From NCBI GenBank assembly GCA_963844655.1, contig CAWJPA010000007.1:1674001-1738000 (forward strand): DNA of 64,000 nt, given 5' to 3'. Below, piece after piece: positions 24,592-33,575 of the stretch. Source of the DNA: JASHPR01 sp963844655. Its GTDB lineage: Bacteria > Actinomycetota > Actinomycetes > Streptosporangiales > Streptosporangiaceae. The notes under the pieces are model-generated. The model did no database searches. It saw only the letters and a program-made list of their open reading frames with translations, and was not told where the DNA came from. Position 1 is the first letter of the stretch. Every line of letters begins with the position of its first letter. The translations under genes were made by a program, and so were the position numbers.

Positions 24592-25212
24592 ATGGCCCAG
24601 CAGGAATCAACCCCCGTAGATTTCTGGTTCGACCCGCTCTGCCCGTGGGCGTGGATCACCTCGCGCTGGATGGTCGAGGTGGAGAAGGTCCGCCCGGTGA
24701 AGACCCGCTGGCACGTGATGAGCCTGGCGGTGCTCAACGAGGCCAAGGAAGGCTTGCCTGAGCGCTACAAGGAGTCGATGGCCAAGGCCTGGGGGCCCGT
24801 GCGGGTCTGCATGGCCGCGGAGCAGAAACTCGGCCCCGACGTGCTGCTGCCTCTCTACACGGCGCTCGGCGAGAGGTTCCACAACAACAAGGAGCCGAGG
24901 GACGAGCGGGCCACGATCGAGGGCGCGCTGACCGACGCCGGCCTGCCGACCGACCTCGCCGACGCGATGGACGACCCGAGCTATGACGAGGCGCTCCGCG
25001 CGTCGCACAAGGACGGCATGGACCGGGTCGGCTACGACGTGGGCACGCCGGTGATCTCGGTGCAGGGCGCGTCCTTCTTCGGGCCCGTGGTCTCGCCGAT
25101 CCCGCGCGGCGAGGACGCAGGCAAGCTGTGGGACGGCGTGCTGCTGGTCTCGGGCACGGACGGGTTCTTCGAGCTGAAGCGCAGCCGTACCAGGGACCCC
25201 ATCTTCGATTGA
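24592..25212 (+). CDS. DsbA-family mycothiol-dependent nitroreductase (Rv2466c-like)
   Basis: A 206-residue thioredoxin-fold protein with DPLCPWAWITSRWM at residues 14-27. In Rv2466c the site is CPWC; here it is Cys17-Pro-Trp-Ala20, a monothiol site, consistent with mycothiolation of a single cysteine. The VGTPVISVQG segment carries the cis-proline loop. The family reduces disulfides or nitro compounds with mycothiol as electron source. It is divergent from pepN and near rpiB, a neighbourhood seen in mycobacteria, although an aldehyde dehydrogenase is inserted here. Confidence 0.88.
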   Translation: MAQQESTPVDFWFDPLCPWAWITSRWMVEVEKVRPVKTRWHVMSLAVLNEAKEGLPERYKESMAKAWGPVRVCMAAEQKLGPDVLLPLYTALGERFHNNKEPRDERATIEGALTDAGLPTDLADAMDDPSYDEALRASHKDGMDRVGYDVGTPVISVQGASFFGPVVSPIPRGEDAGKLWDGVLLVSGTDGFFELKRSRTRDPIFD

Positions 25213-25367
25213 GCTGAGGGTGTTGCTCGGGGGGACGACCCCCCAGGACCCCCCCGCGGGTCATCCGCTCGGGCCGACCTCCGGCCGGCCGTCGCGGGTG
25301 ACCCGGCTTCGCCGGAGTCGGCGGGCTGAGGTTTGGCTCGTTGCTGGGCGTGCGTAAGGATGGGCGT

Positions 25368-26780
25368 ATGCGCAGCAATTTTATCGGCGGTAAGTGGGTT
25401 CCGTCGGCGAGCGATGCGGGCATCGACGTCATCAACCCCGCGACCGAGCAGGTCATCGACACCGTGCCAGCGGGTGACCCGGCGGACGTCGACGATGCGG
25501 TGCGGGCGGCCAGGGCGGCGTTCCCGGCCTGGTCCGCCACGCCAGTGGCGGAGCGGGCGAGCCGGCTTGACGCCGCGCGCGAGCTGCTCGAGAAGCGCGC
25601 CGACCAGGTGGCGGCGGTGATCTCGGCGGACATGGGCGCGCCGTCCGTGTTCGCGCTGAGGGTCCAGGTCGGGACCCCGCTCGCGGTCCTGGCCAGCTAC
25701 GTCGACCTGCTGGCCGCCTACGACTTCGGCGGGCAGCGGGTGGGCAACTCGCTGATCGTGCGCGAGCCCGCCGGGGTGGTCGGCGCGATCACGCCCTGGA
25801 ACTACCCGCTGCACCAGATCGTGGCCAAGACCGCCGCGGCGCTCGCCGCCGGGTGCACCGTGGTGCTGAAGCCGACCGAGGTGGCGCCGCTCGCCGCCTA
25901 TGAGCTGGCCAGCATCTTCCACGAGACCGGGCTGCCGGCCGGAGTGTTCAACCTGGTCAGCGGCACCGGCCCGGTGGTCGGGGAGGCGATAGCCACGCAC
26001 CCGGGCATCGACGTGGTGTCGTTCACCGGCTCGGGCCGGGCCGGCCGCCGGGTCGCCGAGCTGGCCGCCGCCACGGTCAAGCGGGTGACGCTAGAGCTCG
26101 GCGGCAAGTCGGCGAACGTGATCCTGCCCGACGCGGACCTGTCGACCGCGGTCAAGGTCGGCGTGGCCAAGGCGTTCGTGAACTCGGGGCAGACCTGCAA
26201 CGCGCTGACCCGCATGCTGGTGCCCCGCGCGGTACACGACGAGGCCGTCGGGTTCGCCGCCACATTTGCCGAACGCTATGCCCCCGGCGACCCCCGCGCC
26301 GAAGGCACGCGGCTCGGCCCGCTGGTGTCCGCGGCCCAGCGGGACCGGGTGCTCGGCTTTATCGAGCGCGGTCAGGCCGAGGGAGCGCGGACGGTCACCG
26401 GGGGGCCGCAGCGCCCAGCGGGCCTGAACACCGGCTACTACGTGCTCCCCACCGTGTTCGCCAGCGTCAAGCCGGACATGGCCATCGCGCAGGAAGAGAT
26501 CTTCGGCCCGGTGCTCTCGATCATCGACTACTCGTCCGAGGACGAGGCGGTGGAGATCGCCAACGGCACGCCGTACGGCCTGGCCGCAGGCGTCTGGTCG
26601 GCCGACCAGGATCACGCGGTGGCAGTCGGGCGCAAGCTGCGGGCCGGCCAGGTCGAGATCAACGGGGGGGCGTTCAACGTGGCCGCCCCGTTCGGGGGGT
26701 TCGGCCAGTCCGGTTACGGCCGGGAGTTCGGCGTGCACGGCCTGGAGGAGTACCTGGAAGTCAAGGCCCTCCAGTTCTGA
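25368..26780 (+). CDS. Aldehyde dehydrogenase, NAD(P)-dependent
   Basis: A 470-residue ALDH-superfamily enzyme. The sequence shows the AAITPWNYP-type segment (GAITPWNYPLHQI), LKPTEVAPL, the cofactor loop FTGSGRAGR, the general base in LELGGKSAN (about Glu243) and the nucleophile in GQTCNA (about Cys277). The ATG at 25368 has AAGGA 7 nt upstream and yields the usual SNFIGGKWV start; an upstream in-frame TTG would add nine residues. Substrate unknown. It is followed 12 bp later by rpiB. Confidence 0.92.
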   Translation: MRSNFIGGKWVPSASDAGIDVINPATEQVIDTVPAGDPADVDDAVRAARAAFPAWSATPVAERASRLDAARELLEKRADQVAAVISADMGAPSVFALRVQVGTPLAVLASYVDLLAAYDFGGQRVGNSLIVREPAGVVGAITPWNYPLHQIVAKTAAALAAGCTVVLKPTEVAPLAAYELASIFHETGLPAGVFNLVSGTGPVVGEAIATHPGIDVVSFTGSGRAGRRVAELAAATVKRVTLELGGKSANVILPDADLSTAVKVGVAKAFVNSGQTCNALTRMLVPRAVHDEAVGFAATFAERYAPGDPRAEGTRLGPLVSAAQRDRVLGFIERGQAEGARTVTGGPQRPAGLNTGYYVLPTVFASVKPDMAIAQEEIFGPVLSIIDYSSEDEAVEIANGTPYGLAAGVWSADQDHAVAVGRKLRAGQVEINGGAFNVAAPFGGFGQSGYGREFGVHGLEEYLEVKALQF

Positions 26781-26792
26781 CAGACTGGCCCC

Positions 26793-27269
26793 GTGCGCGT
26801 CTACCTTGGATCAGATCACGCTGGGTTCGTGCTGAAGAGCCACCTCATCGAGTGGCTGGGCCAGGCCGGTCACGAGCCGGTGGACTGTGGCCCGTTCGCC
26901 GAGCACGACGATGACGATTACCCGCCCTACGTCATGCGCGCGGCCCACTCCGCTGTCAATGACCCCAGCAGCCTGGGGATCGTGATCGGCGGCTCAGGGA
27001 ACGGGGAGGCGATCGCCTCGAACAAGATTCCCGGGGTCCGGGCGGCAATCGCGTGGACCGAAGAAACCGCCCAGCTCGCCCGGCTGCACAACAACGCGAA
27101 CGTGCTCAGCCTGGGCGCCCGGATGTACTCGGTGGCGGACGCGGTGTCGTTCACGAAGATGTTTGTGGAGACGGCGTTCTCGGGTGAGCCGCGACACGTC
27201 AGGCGGCTGGCGATGATCTCTGACTACGAGGCGACCGGCAGCCTCCCCCCGCTCCCAGGTCAGGACTAG
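26793..27269 (+). CDS. rpiB: Ribose-5-phosphate isomerase B
   Basis: A 158-residue RpiB that interconverts ribose 5-phosphate and ribulose 5-phosphate in the pentose phosphate pathway. GSDHAGFVLKSHLIEWL opens the Rossmann-like domain, and VIGGSGNGEAIASNK is the active-site loop. The catalytic Cys of the E. coli type is replaced as in the mycobacterial type, where a Glu in this loop acts as base. LHNNANVLSLGARM follows. The start is GTG, 12 bp after the aldehyde dehydrogenase stop, so co-transcription is likely. Confidence 0.95.
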   Translation: MRVYLGSDHAGFVLKSHLIEWLGQAGHEPVDCGPFAEHDDDDYPPYVMRAAHSAVNDPSSLGIVIGGSGNGEAIASNKIPGVRAAIAWTEETAQLARLHNNANVLSLGARMYSVADAVSFTKMFVETAFSGEPRHVRRLAMISDYEATGSLPPLPGQD

Positions 27270-27277
27270 CCACGCCG

Positions 27278-27790
27278 TTGACCGTCTCCAGCTTCATCTC
27301 GCCGAAGGCGGCCAAGGGCCGGTCGAGCGACATCGAGGGGCGCGGTCTGGTCGCGGTGGCGCCGATCGCGGCCGGGGAGATCGTGGCCATCAAGGGCGGC
27401 CATATCGTGGACACCGCCACGCTGCGCACACTCCCGGAGCGGCTGCAGAACTCCGACGTGCAGATCGCCGACGGCTTCCACCTGGTGGCCCTGGCGGAGG
27501 CCGAGTACGAGCCGGTGATGCTGTTCCTCAACCACTCGTGCGAGCCGAACGTGGGCTTCGCGGGAAACATCGTGCTCGTGGCCATGCGCGGCATCGCCGC
27601 GGGCGAGGAGCTGACCACCGACTACGCGCTCTTCGACGATTACGACGGCGAGATGGAATGCCGCTGCGGCACGGCCTCCTGCCGCGGGGTGATCAGCGGC
27701 CGTGACTGGCAGCGCCCTGAGCTGCAGCAGCGGTACGGGGACTACTTCTCCTGGTACCTGCGCCGGCGGTTCGGCAGCGGCCGCGGCTAA
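27278..27790 (+). CDS. SET-domain protein, putative lysine methyltransferase
   Basis: A 170-residue protein with a complete SET fold. The signature FLNHSCEPNVGF (the NHSC element) lies near residue 87, ELTTDYALFDD supplies the GEELxxDY element, and a post-SET-like cluster CRCGTASCRG provides Cys residues that could bind zinc. The N-terminal EGRGLVAVAPIAAGEIV is the usual SET-N strand. SAM-dependent protein lysine methylation is the known family activity; a bacterial target is unknown. The start is TTG, 8 bp after rpiB, suggesting one transcript with it. Confidence 0.85.
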   Translation: MTVSSFISPKAAKGRSSDIEGRGLVAVAPIAAGEIVAIKGGHIVDTATLRTLPERLQNSDVQIADGFHLVALAEAEYEPVMLFLNHSCEPNVGFAGNIVLVAMRGIAAGEELTTDYALFDDYDGEMECRCGTASCRGVISGRDWQRPELQQRYGDYFSWYLRRRFGSGRG

Positions 27791-27844
27791 CGGCCGCCGG
27801 CCGGCCGCGGCTGTACCAGCGCGCCGACCTCACCAGGCTTGCGC

Positions 27845-28576
27845 TCAGCGCAGGCCTGATCGAGGACCGCCCCGCCAGGCCGGCAGGTGGTCGCCGATGG
27901 CGGTGTTCACAGCGGCGCGGGCGAGCAGATCGGTCGAGTCCAGCGTAGGCAGCGGCGAGACGTCCGGGGAGATGAGCAGCGGGAACTCGGTGCACACCAG
28001 GGCCACGGCGTCGCAGCCATCCGCGCCCAGGCGGGTAATCACCTCGACGAAGCGTTGACGCGCGGCGTCGGTGAACACCCCCTTGACCAGCTGGCCGAAC
28101 GTGATCTCCTGAATCGCCTGCCGGTCCTCAGGCCGCGGGGATCGGCTCTGCAGCCCATGTGCGGCCAGCGTTCGCGGGTAGAGCTGGGCCTCCATGATCC
28201 AGCGGGTGCCGAGCACCCCGACCGTACGGTGGCCGGCCATCGCGGCCTGCCGGGCCACGATCTCGGCGATGTGGAGTCCGGGCAGGGCAAGCTCCGGGCC
28301 GGGACGCTCGAGTGCGAGATGGGCGGTGTTGTCCGGGCACACGAAGAAGTCCGCACCCGAGCGGGCCAGCCGCTCGACGCTGCGGGCGAGCGTGGCGCGG
28401 ACGGCATCGTAATCGCCTGCTTCCCAGGCCGGCATGCTGTGTCCCATGGCGATGCAGTCCAGGCTGACGTCGGGATGCTGGTGGACGCCGAGTTCATGCT
28501 CCCCGTGGCGAGCTACCGCCTGGAAACACTGGGCCGCCCCTGGCACGCTGTGCGCAACTATCCCGATGTGCCGCAT
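27845..28576 (-). CDS. Aspartate/glutamate racemase family protein
   Basis: A 243-residue Asp/Glu/hydantoin racemase-fold enzyme. The paired catalytic cysteines are visible: Cys80 in FFVCPDNTAH and Cys195 in ALVCTEFPLL, which is the pattern of cofactor-independent racemases. An N-terminal HIGIVAHSVPGA glycine/serine turn precedes them. AGGAGG lies 7 nt before the ATG. Whether the substrate is aspartate, glutamate or another amino acid is open. It is convergent with the SET-domain gene and divergent from the beta-propeller lipoprotein gene. Confidence 0.88.
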   Translation of the reverse strand: MRHIGIVAHSVPGAAQCFQAVARHGEHELGVHQHPDVSLDCIAMGHSMPAWEAGDYDAVRATLARSVERLARSGADFFVCPDNTAHLALERPGPELALPGLHIAEIVARQAAMAGHRTVGVLGTRWIMEAQLYPRTLAAHGLQSRSPRPEDRQAIQEITFGQLVKGVFTDAARQRFVEVITRLGADGCDAVALVCTEFPLLISPDVSPLPTLDSTDLLARAAVNTAIGDHLPAWRGGPRSGLR

Positions 28577-28844
28577 CCACCAGCCTCCTCTGATCGTCCT
28601 CCGATCTCAGCACCTCGGCGGCCGGCCGGGCAAACGTCGCCTGCTGCGGCACTAGCTCGGCCTGGCTGTCGCCGCCTGCGTGGCCCGTGCCGTCCACCGT
28701 CCGGCGGTGTGGGTGATTCCACCCCTGCTGCGGGCCGGACAGACGGGCGAACCTGCTAGGTGACGGCCGCAGCACCGGTACTCCGGATGGAGCAGCGCGG
28801 TGCGGCGGGCGGCCGCCGGGTAGTGCGCGGACAGGGAGGAAGTC

Positions 28845-30536
28845 ATGGGTGTAGCGAGAAGCACGGCGGCCGGCGTGACCCTGATGCTGGCCGTGGGCCT
28901 GGCCGTCGGCGGCTGCGGAAGCAGCAGCCCGGCCGCGCCGGCCTGCACCGCCAAGTCCGCGGCGGGCAGCGAGAGCGCAGCGGGCGGCCCGCCCCCTCCG
29001 GCCGCCGCGGGGAACGCGGTCGGCCCGGCCAATCCGGCGGTCGCGCCCAGCTGGTCGCTGCCGGGCGGCAACCTGGCCAACACACGGGACGTCGCCAGCG
29101 CGATCACCAGCTCGAACGTCTCGCGGCTGGGCGTGGCGTGGACCGTGCCGCTCCGCATATCCACCACGCACACCGACGGCGCCTACGCGACCACGCCGGT
29201 GCTGGTGAACGGCGTGGTGTACGTCCAGGACCTGGAGTCGAACGTGATGGCGATCAGCCTCGCCACCGGCAAGGTCCTCTGGCGGCACACCTACAGCTCG
29301 CCCAACGGCGGCCCGGACGGCGTCAACGTGGCCCACGGCGTGGTGTACGCGGCGACCAATCACGCCGCGGTCGCCCTGTCGGCGGCCACCGGCAGGCAGC
29401 TCTGGAGCCGGACCCTGATCGGCAACAACCACGAGGGCATCGACATGGCCCCCGGCTACAACCACGGCACCGTCTACGTGTCCACCGTGCCGGTCAACCC
29501 GACCGTGGGCGCGTACCTCGGCGGCGGCAAGGCGACCTTGTGGGCGCTGAACGCCGCGACCGGCGCGCCGGAGTGGAGCTGGGACGAGGTGCAGAACCTG
29601 TGGGGGAACCCGCGCGTCAACTCCGGAGGCGGCCAGTGGTACCCGCCGTCGTTTGACGCCCAGGGCAACATCTACGTCGGCGTGGCCAACCCCGCCCCGA
29701 TAGGCGGCGTCTCCGGCCATCCCTGGGGGACCAGCCGGCCCGGCCCGGACCTATACACCGACTCGGTGGTGAAGCTGAGCCCGCAGGGCAAGCTGCTGTG
29801 GTACTACCAGCTCACGCCGCACGACCTGTTCGACTGGGACCTGCAGAACTCGCCGGTTCTTACCACCGCCCACGGGCAGCCGGTGGTGATCGACGGCGGC
29901 AAGGCCGGCATCCTGATCGAGCTCAACGCCCAGACCGGCAAGCTGATCTGGAAGCTTCCTGTGGGCCTGCACAACGGCCACGACCACGCCGGGCTGCTCA
30001 CCGAGCACGCCAAGCCCACCTCGCACCTCAAGCTGCCGGACCAGGTCTGTCTCGAGCCCGGCGTGTTCGGCGGCGTCCTGACCCAGCTGGCCAGCAACGG
30101 TTCGACCACCTTCGCCGCCGTCAACGACTTCCCCGTGACGCTGAACGGGTCCGGCGCCGCGGAGTCAGCGGCCGGCGCGATCGCCGTCATCAAGGCCCTG
30201 CTGGTGGCCCCCGGCGAAATGGTCGCGGTCAACCAGGACACCGGGAAGATCGAATGGGACACCAAACTCCCGTCCTCGCCGTACGGCGCCGCGACGGTGA
30301 CCAACAACGTCGTGTTCACCACTACGTTCCACGGTGACCTGTATGCGCTCAACGCGGCTACAGGTGCGATCCTGTTGAGGACGCCGATGTCCGCCGGGGC
30401 GAACGCGCCCGTCGCCATCGACGGCGACTACGTCATCACCGGAGCAGGCACACCGCTGGCCGCCAGCCAGCGGCCGATGATCATCGCGTACAAGATCGGG
30501 GCGATGGGCAAGCTCCCGGACACCGTGGGCTCATAG
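28845..30536 (+). CDS. PQQ-binding-like beta-propeller lipoprotein
   Basis: A 563-residue exported lipoprotein: N-terminal signal peptide with lipobox VGGC (Cys24), a short Ser/Ala/Gly-rich linker, then repeated beta-propeller blades. Blade signatures of the form GVVYVQDLESNVMAISLATGKVLW recur through the protein (YAATNHAAVALSAATGRQLW and LYALNAATGAILL are further copies). It resembles quinoprotein alcohol-dehydrogenase propellers. Whether PQQ is bound cannot be judged. GGGAGGA precedes the ATG. A TTG-started ABC ATPase follows 25 bp downstream. Confidence 0.88.
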   Translation: MGVARSTAAGVTLMLAVGLAVGGCGSSSPAAPACTAKSAAGSESAAGGPPPPAAAGNAVGPANPAVAPSWSLPGGNLANTRDVASAITSSNVSRLGVAWTVPLRISTTHTDGAYATTPVLVNGVVYVQDLESNVMAISLATGKVLWRHTYSSPNGGPDGVNVAHGVVYAATNHAAVALSAATGRQLWSRTLIGNNHEGIDMAPGYNHGTVYVSTVPVNPTVGAYLGGGKATLWALNAATGAPEWSWDEVQNLWGNPRVNSGGGQWYPPSFDAQGNIYVGVANPAPIGGVSGHPWGTSRPGPDLYTDSVVKLSPQGKLLWYYQLTPHDLFDWDLQNSPVLTTAHGQPVVIDGGKAGILIELNAQTGKLIWKLPVGLHNGHDHAGLLTEHAKPTSHLKLPDQVCLEPGVFGGVLTQLASNGSTTFAAVNDFPVTLNGSGAAESAAGAIAVIKALLVAPGEMVAVNQDTGKIEWDTKLPSSPYGAATVTNNVVFTTTFHGDLYALNAATGAILLRTPMSAGANAPVAIDGDYVITGAGTPLAASQRPMIIAYKIGAMGKLPDTVGS

Positions 30537-30561
30537 CCGACCGCCGGCGAGGAGGCAGACA

Positions 30562-31344
30562 TTGGGTGGGCCAGCATTGGGTGGGCCAGCGATCGCGGTG
30601 CACGCGCTGCGCAAGAGCTTCGGCGCGAAGGAGGCGGTGGCCGGGATCGAGCTCGAGATCGCGGCGGGCTCCTTCGCTGGGCTGGTCGGGCCGAATGGGG
30701 CGGGGAAGACCACCTCCCTGTCCATGATGACCGGGCTGCTGCGGCCGGACGGCGGCCAGATCCTGGTCAACGGGCTGGACGTCTGGGCCGACCCGCCCGC
30801 CGCCAAGGCCATCATCGGCGTGGTGCCGGCCGAGGCCCGGCTGTTCGAGCGGCTCAGCGGTGAGGAACTGCTGGAGTACGCCGGGCGGCTGCGCGGCCTG
30901 CCGGCCGCCGAAGCCCGCCAGCGGGCCGCGCAGCTGCTGGACGTGCTGGACCTGACCGCGGACGCCAAGCGCCTGGTCGCCGACTATTCCACCGGCATGC
31001 GCAAGAAGGCCGCGCTCGGCTGCGCGCTGATCCACAACCCCGCGGTGCTGTTCCTGGACGAGCCGCTCGAAGGCGTCGATCCGGTGTCCGCTGATGTCAT
31101 CCGCCGGCTGCTGACCCGCTTCGTCGGCTCCGGCTCGACCGTGCTGTTCTCCAGCCACGTCATGGAGCTGGTCGAGCAGGTCTGCGACCACGTCTCGATC
31201 ATCGACAAGGGCAGGATCGTGGTGACCGGCACCATCGACGAGGTTCGCGGGGGCAAGACGCTGCAGCAGGCCTTCATCAACCTGGTCGGCGGCCGGGCCA
31301 CGGACGAGGAGGTGCTGTCGTGGCTCGGCTCCTCGTCCAGCTGA
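30562..31344 (+). CDS. ABC transporter ATP-binding protein
   Basis: A 260-residue ABC ATPase with Walker A GPNGAGKT at residues 43-50, the signature YSTGMRKKA near residue 147, Walker B AVLFLDEPLEGVDP and the H-loop in SSHVMELVEQV. It resembles the CcmA/DrrA-like exporters' ATPase. The TTG start follows GAGGAGG closely. The first codons carry a 15-bp duplication, giving MGGPALGGPA. Its end overlaps the permease gene by 25 bp, so the two form one transporter. Confidence 0.92.
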   Translation: MGGPALGGPAIAVHALRKSFGAKEAVAGIELEIAAGSFAGLVGPNGAGKTTSLSMMTGLLRPDGGQILVNGLDVWADPPAAKAIIGVVPAEARLFERLSGEELLEYAGRLRGLPAAEARQRAAQLLDVLDLTADAKRLVADYSTGMRKKAALGCALIHNPAVLFLDEPLEGVDPVSADVIRRLLTRFVGSGSTVLFSSHVMELVEQVCDHVSIIDKGRIVVTGTIDEVRGGKTLQQAFINLVGGRATDEEVLSWLGSSSS

Positions 31345-32906
31345 AACTGCGCCTGCTGCGCAACGCGCTGCGCGCGTCCACCGGGGCCAAGGTCGGCTTC
31401 ATCCTCAGCACGGTCTGGGCCGGGCTGATCGCGGCGGGCACCTTCGCCCTGCTGGGCCTGGTGCGCGGGCAGAGCGCGGCGGTCGACCTGACCACCGTCG
31501 TCTTCACCGCGTTCGCGTTCGGGTGGCTGATCCTGCCGCTGGTCGCGTTCGGCGTGGACGCCACCCTGGACCCGGCGACGCTGGCCCTCTACCCGCTGCG
31601 CACGCGGCCGCTGGCCGTCGGCCTGCTGGCCGCCTCCGCCACGGGGGCCTGGCCGCTGGCCAACGTGGTCGGCCTGCTCGGGGTGACCGTCGGGCTGGCC
31701 CACGGCGCGGCCGGCCTGGCCGCCGCCGTGGTCGCGGTGGTGCTTGAGGTGCTGTTCTGCATCACGATGGCCCGGTTCGTGACCACGAGCATGGCCAGGC
31801 TGCTGAGCTCACGCCGGGGCAAGGACTTCGCCGTGCTCCTGGTGATCCCGATCTTCGCGCTCTACGAGGCCTTCGCTCAGGTGGTGCCGAGGCTGACCGC
31901 CGAGGGCAAGCTGTCCGCGGCCAGCTTCGGCGGGGTCGACGCCTGGCTGCGCTGGCTGCCCCCTGGCCTGGCCGCCCACGCGATCCAGGACGCGTCGAGC
32001 GGGCACCCGGGCGCGGCGCTGGCGCGCCTGGCGGTGCTGGCCGCGGTCATTGTCGTGCTCGGCTGGCTGTGGGTCAGGGCCCTGCACTCCGCCCTGGTGA
32101 CGGCCGACGCCTCCACGCAGTCGTCGGCGGTGCGCGGCGCCGGCCTGCCGTTCGCCAGGTACGGCCTGCGCGGCACGCTGACCGCCCGGTTCTTGCTCTA
32201 CCAGCGCCGCGAGCCGCTGTCGGTCACCTACTGGGCCATGACCGTGGTCATCATGGCGGCGGTCTCGGTCAGCACGATCACGACCCCGGCCTACTTGGTC
32301 GCCGTTCTGGGCAGCGCGGGGTTCGCGGGCGCGTTCATCGCCATCTTCCACGCCAACTCGATCGGCCTGACCGGGCCAGGGTTCGGGCTCGAAGCGATGG
32401 CGCTGACCGGGCGCCGGGCGCTGCGGGCGTATTTCTCCGGCCAGAACATCGCGCTCGGCCTGGTCGCGGTGCCGCTGCTCGCCGTGGTCTCCTTCGGCAT
32501 CGCGTCCGTGGCCAGGCATCCGGTGGACGGCTTCCTGGGCCTGGCCGTGGATCTCGCGGCCATCGGCGCGGGGCTGGCGGTGAGCAACATCCTCACGGCC
32601 GGGCTGGCCTACCCGGTGGAGAAGCGGGCAGGCAACCCCGCGCCGCGGCCCGCCGACGGGTACTCGGGCTATCCGCCCTTGGGTGCCCTGGCCTGCATCG
32701 TCTCCGTCGCCGTGGCGATCACCCCGGTAGTCCTGGTCAGCCTCTTCACCAGGTCCGATCCGGCGGCGATCCGCATGCCACTACTCGTGCTAGGCGCCGC
32801 CGGGTACGGATTCGTGCTGGTCTGGGCCGGGATGCGATACGCCGCCGCCATGGCCGCGCAGAAGCTGCCCGAACTCTGCCAGGTCGCGCTCCGCAGCAGG
32901 CTTTAG
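31320..32906 (+). CDS. ABC transporter permease
   Basis: A 528-residue polytopic membrane protein with about twelve hydrophobic segments and no ATP-binding motif. It starts (GTG) inside the upstream ATPase gene, with GAGGAGG just before it. The first half has LSTVWAGLIAAGTFALLGL and later segments FVTTSMARLLSSRRGKDF; the second half ends near the stop with FVLVWAGMRYAAAMA. The long, two-module permease with a single ATPase resembles ABC-2 type exporters of actinobacteria. The cargo is unknown. Confidence 0.85.
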   Translation: MARLLVQLKLRLLRNALRASTGAKVGFILSTVWAGLIAAGTFALLGLVRGQSAAVDLTTVVFTAFAFGWLILPLVAFGVDATLDPATLALYPLRTRPLAVGLLAASATGAWPLANVVGLLGVTVGLAHGAAGLAAAVVAVVLEVLFCITMARFVTTSMARLLSSRRGKDFAVLLVIPIFALYEAFAQVVPRLTAEGKLSAASFGGVDAWLRWLPPGLAAHAIQDASSGHPGAALARLAVLAAVIVVLGWLWVRALHSALVTADASTQSSAVRGAGLPFARYGLRGTLTARFLLYQRREPLSVTYWAMTVVIMAAVSVSTITTPAYLVAVLGSAGFAGAFIAIFHANSIGLTGPGFGLEAMALTGRRALRAYFSGQNIALGLVAVPLLAVVSFGIASVARHPVDGFLGLAVDLAAIGAGLAVSNILTAGLAYPVEKRAGNPAPRPADGYSGYPPLGALACIVSVAVAITPVVLVSLFTRSDPAAIRMPLLVLGAAGYGFVLVWAGMRYAAAMAAQKLPELCQVALRSRL

Positions 32907-32911
32907 CCGGT

Positions 32912-33454
32912 TCAGGCGCCGGCCGCCCCGACCTCCTTGACGATGCCGCAGGCGCCAGGTGCGGGGTCGAGGGCATCCGCGTGGGTGGCGAGCTGGCGCA
33001 GCAGCGCCCGGAAGGCCCGGCGGTCCGCGTCGGAGTCCAGGCCGGCCAGCACGTGCCGCTCGGCCGCCTGCAGCCGCCGGTCGAGGTCGGCGAGCCGTGC
33101 GCGGCCGACCGCGGTGGCCACGATGCGCCGGGCCCGGCGGTCGGCCGGGTCGGGCTGGCGCTCGATGAGGCCGGCGCCCTCCAGGTCGTCGAGCAGGTAG
33201 GTCATCACCGTGCGGTCGACCCCGAGGTGCTGGGCCAGCTCCAGCTGGCTGCGCGGGTCGCCGCGGGTCGCGGCGGCGAGCACCTGGTAGCCGCGCGGCC
33301 CGCCGGGCAGCTCGGTAAATGCCGCGTTCGCGGCCTTCACGTAGCTGCGGTAGACCACGCCGAGCGCCCAGCCCAGGTCATCGCAGAGCGGCCCGCCGCA
33401 CGGCAGCTCCCGGCCAGCCCGAGGACTGGCCTGCGGCCGGACAGCGGGGTTCAT
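32912..33454 (-). CDS. MarR-family transcriptional regulator
   Basis: A 180-residue winged-helix regulator. The HTH recognition region is LAQHLGVDRTVMTYLLDDLE, and the wing has QPDPADRRARRIVATAVG, both classic MarR elements. The ATG at 33454 gives a normal length; an in-frame start at 33616 would run through the neighbouring gene's promoter. It is divergent from the NAD(P)/FAD oxidoreductase gene; an inverted repeat CACAGA-N3-TCTGTG in the gap is a candidate operator. Its 3' end abuts the convergent ABC permease. Confidence 0.88.
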   Translation of the reverse strand: MNPAVRPQASPRAGRELPCGGPLCDDLGWALGVVYRSYVKAANAAFTELPGGPRGYQVLAAATRGDPRSQLELAQHLGVDRTVMTYLLDDLEGAGLIERQPDPADRRARRIVATAVGRARLADLDRRLQAAERHVLAGLDSDADRRAFRALLRQLATHADALDPAPGACGIVKEVGAAGA

Positions 33455-33495
33455 GCCGCTAAGCGTACCTGAATCAGCGGTCAATACGAAGATTT

Positions 33496-33518
33496 GCATC
33501 ACAGATGCTCTGTGTCGC
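33496..33518. promoter_or_regulatory. Inverted repeat around CACAGA-TGC-TCTGTG, putative MarR operator
   Basis: Perfect 6-bp arms with a 3-bp centre, extended by outer GC pairs (GCATCACAGA against TCTGTGTCGC) with two mismatches. It lies in the 121-bp gap between the divergent MarR and flavoprotein genes. Control by the MarR product is inferred from location. Confidence 0.5.
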
Positions 33519-33575
33519 ATACTATCTGCCGTGCAGCGTTTATCCGCCCGGCTGTTCGACCCAGATGGAGTTCTG

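Noticed and set aside
28494..29720. 408-codon minus frame opposite the beta-propeller gene
   Set aside because: Antisense shadow; the plus-strand gene has a lipobox and repeated blades.
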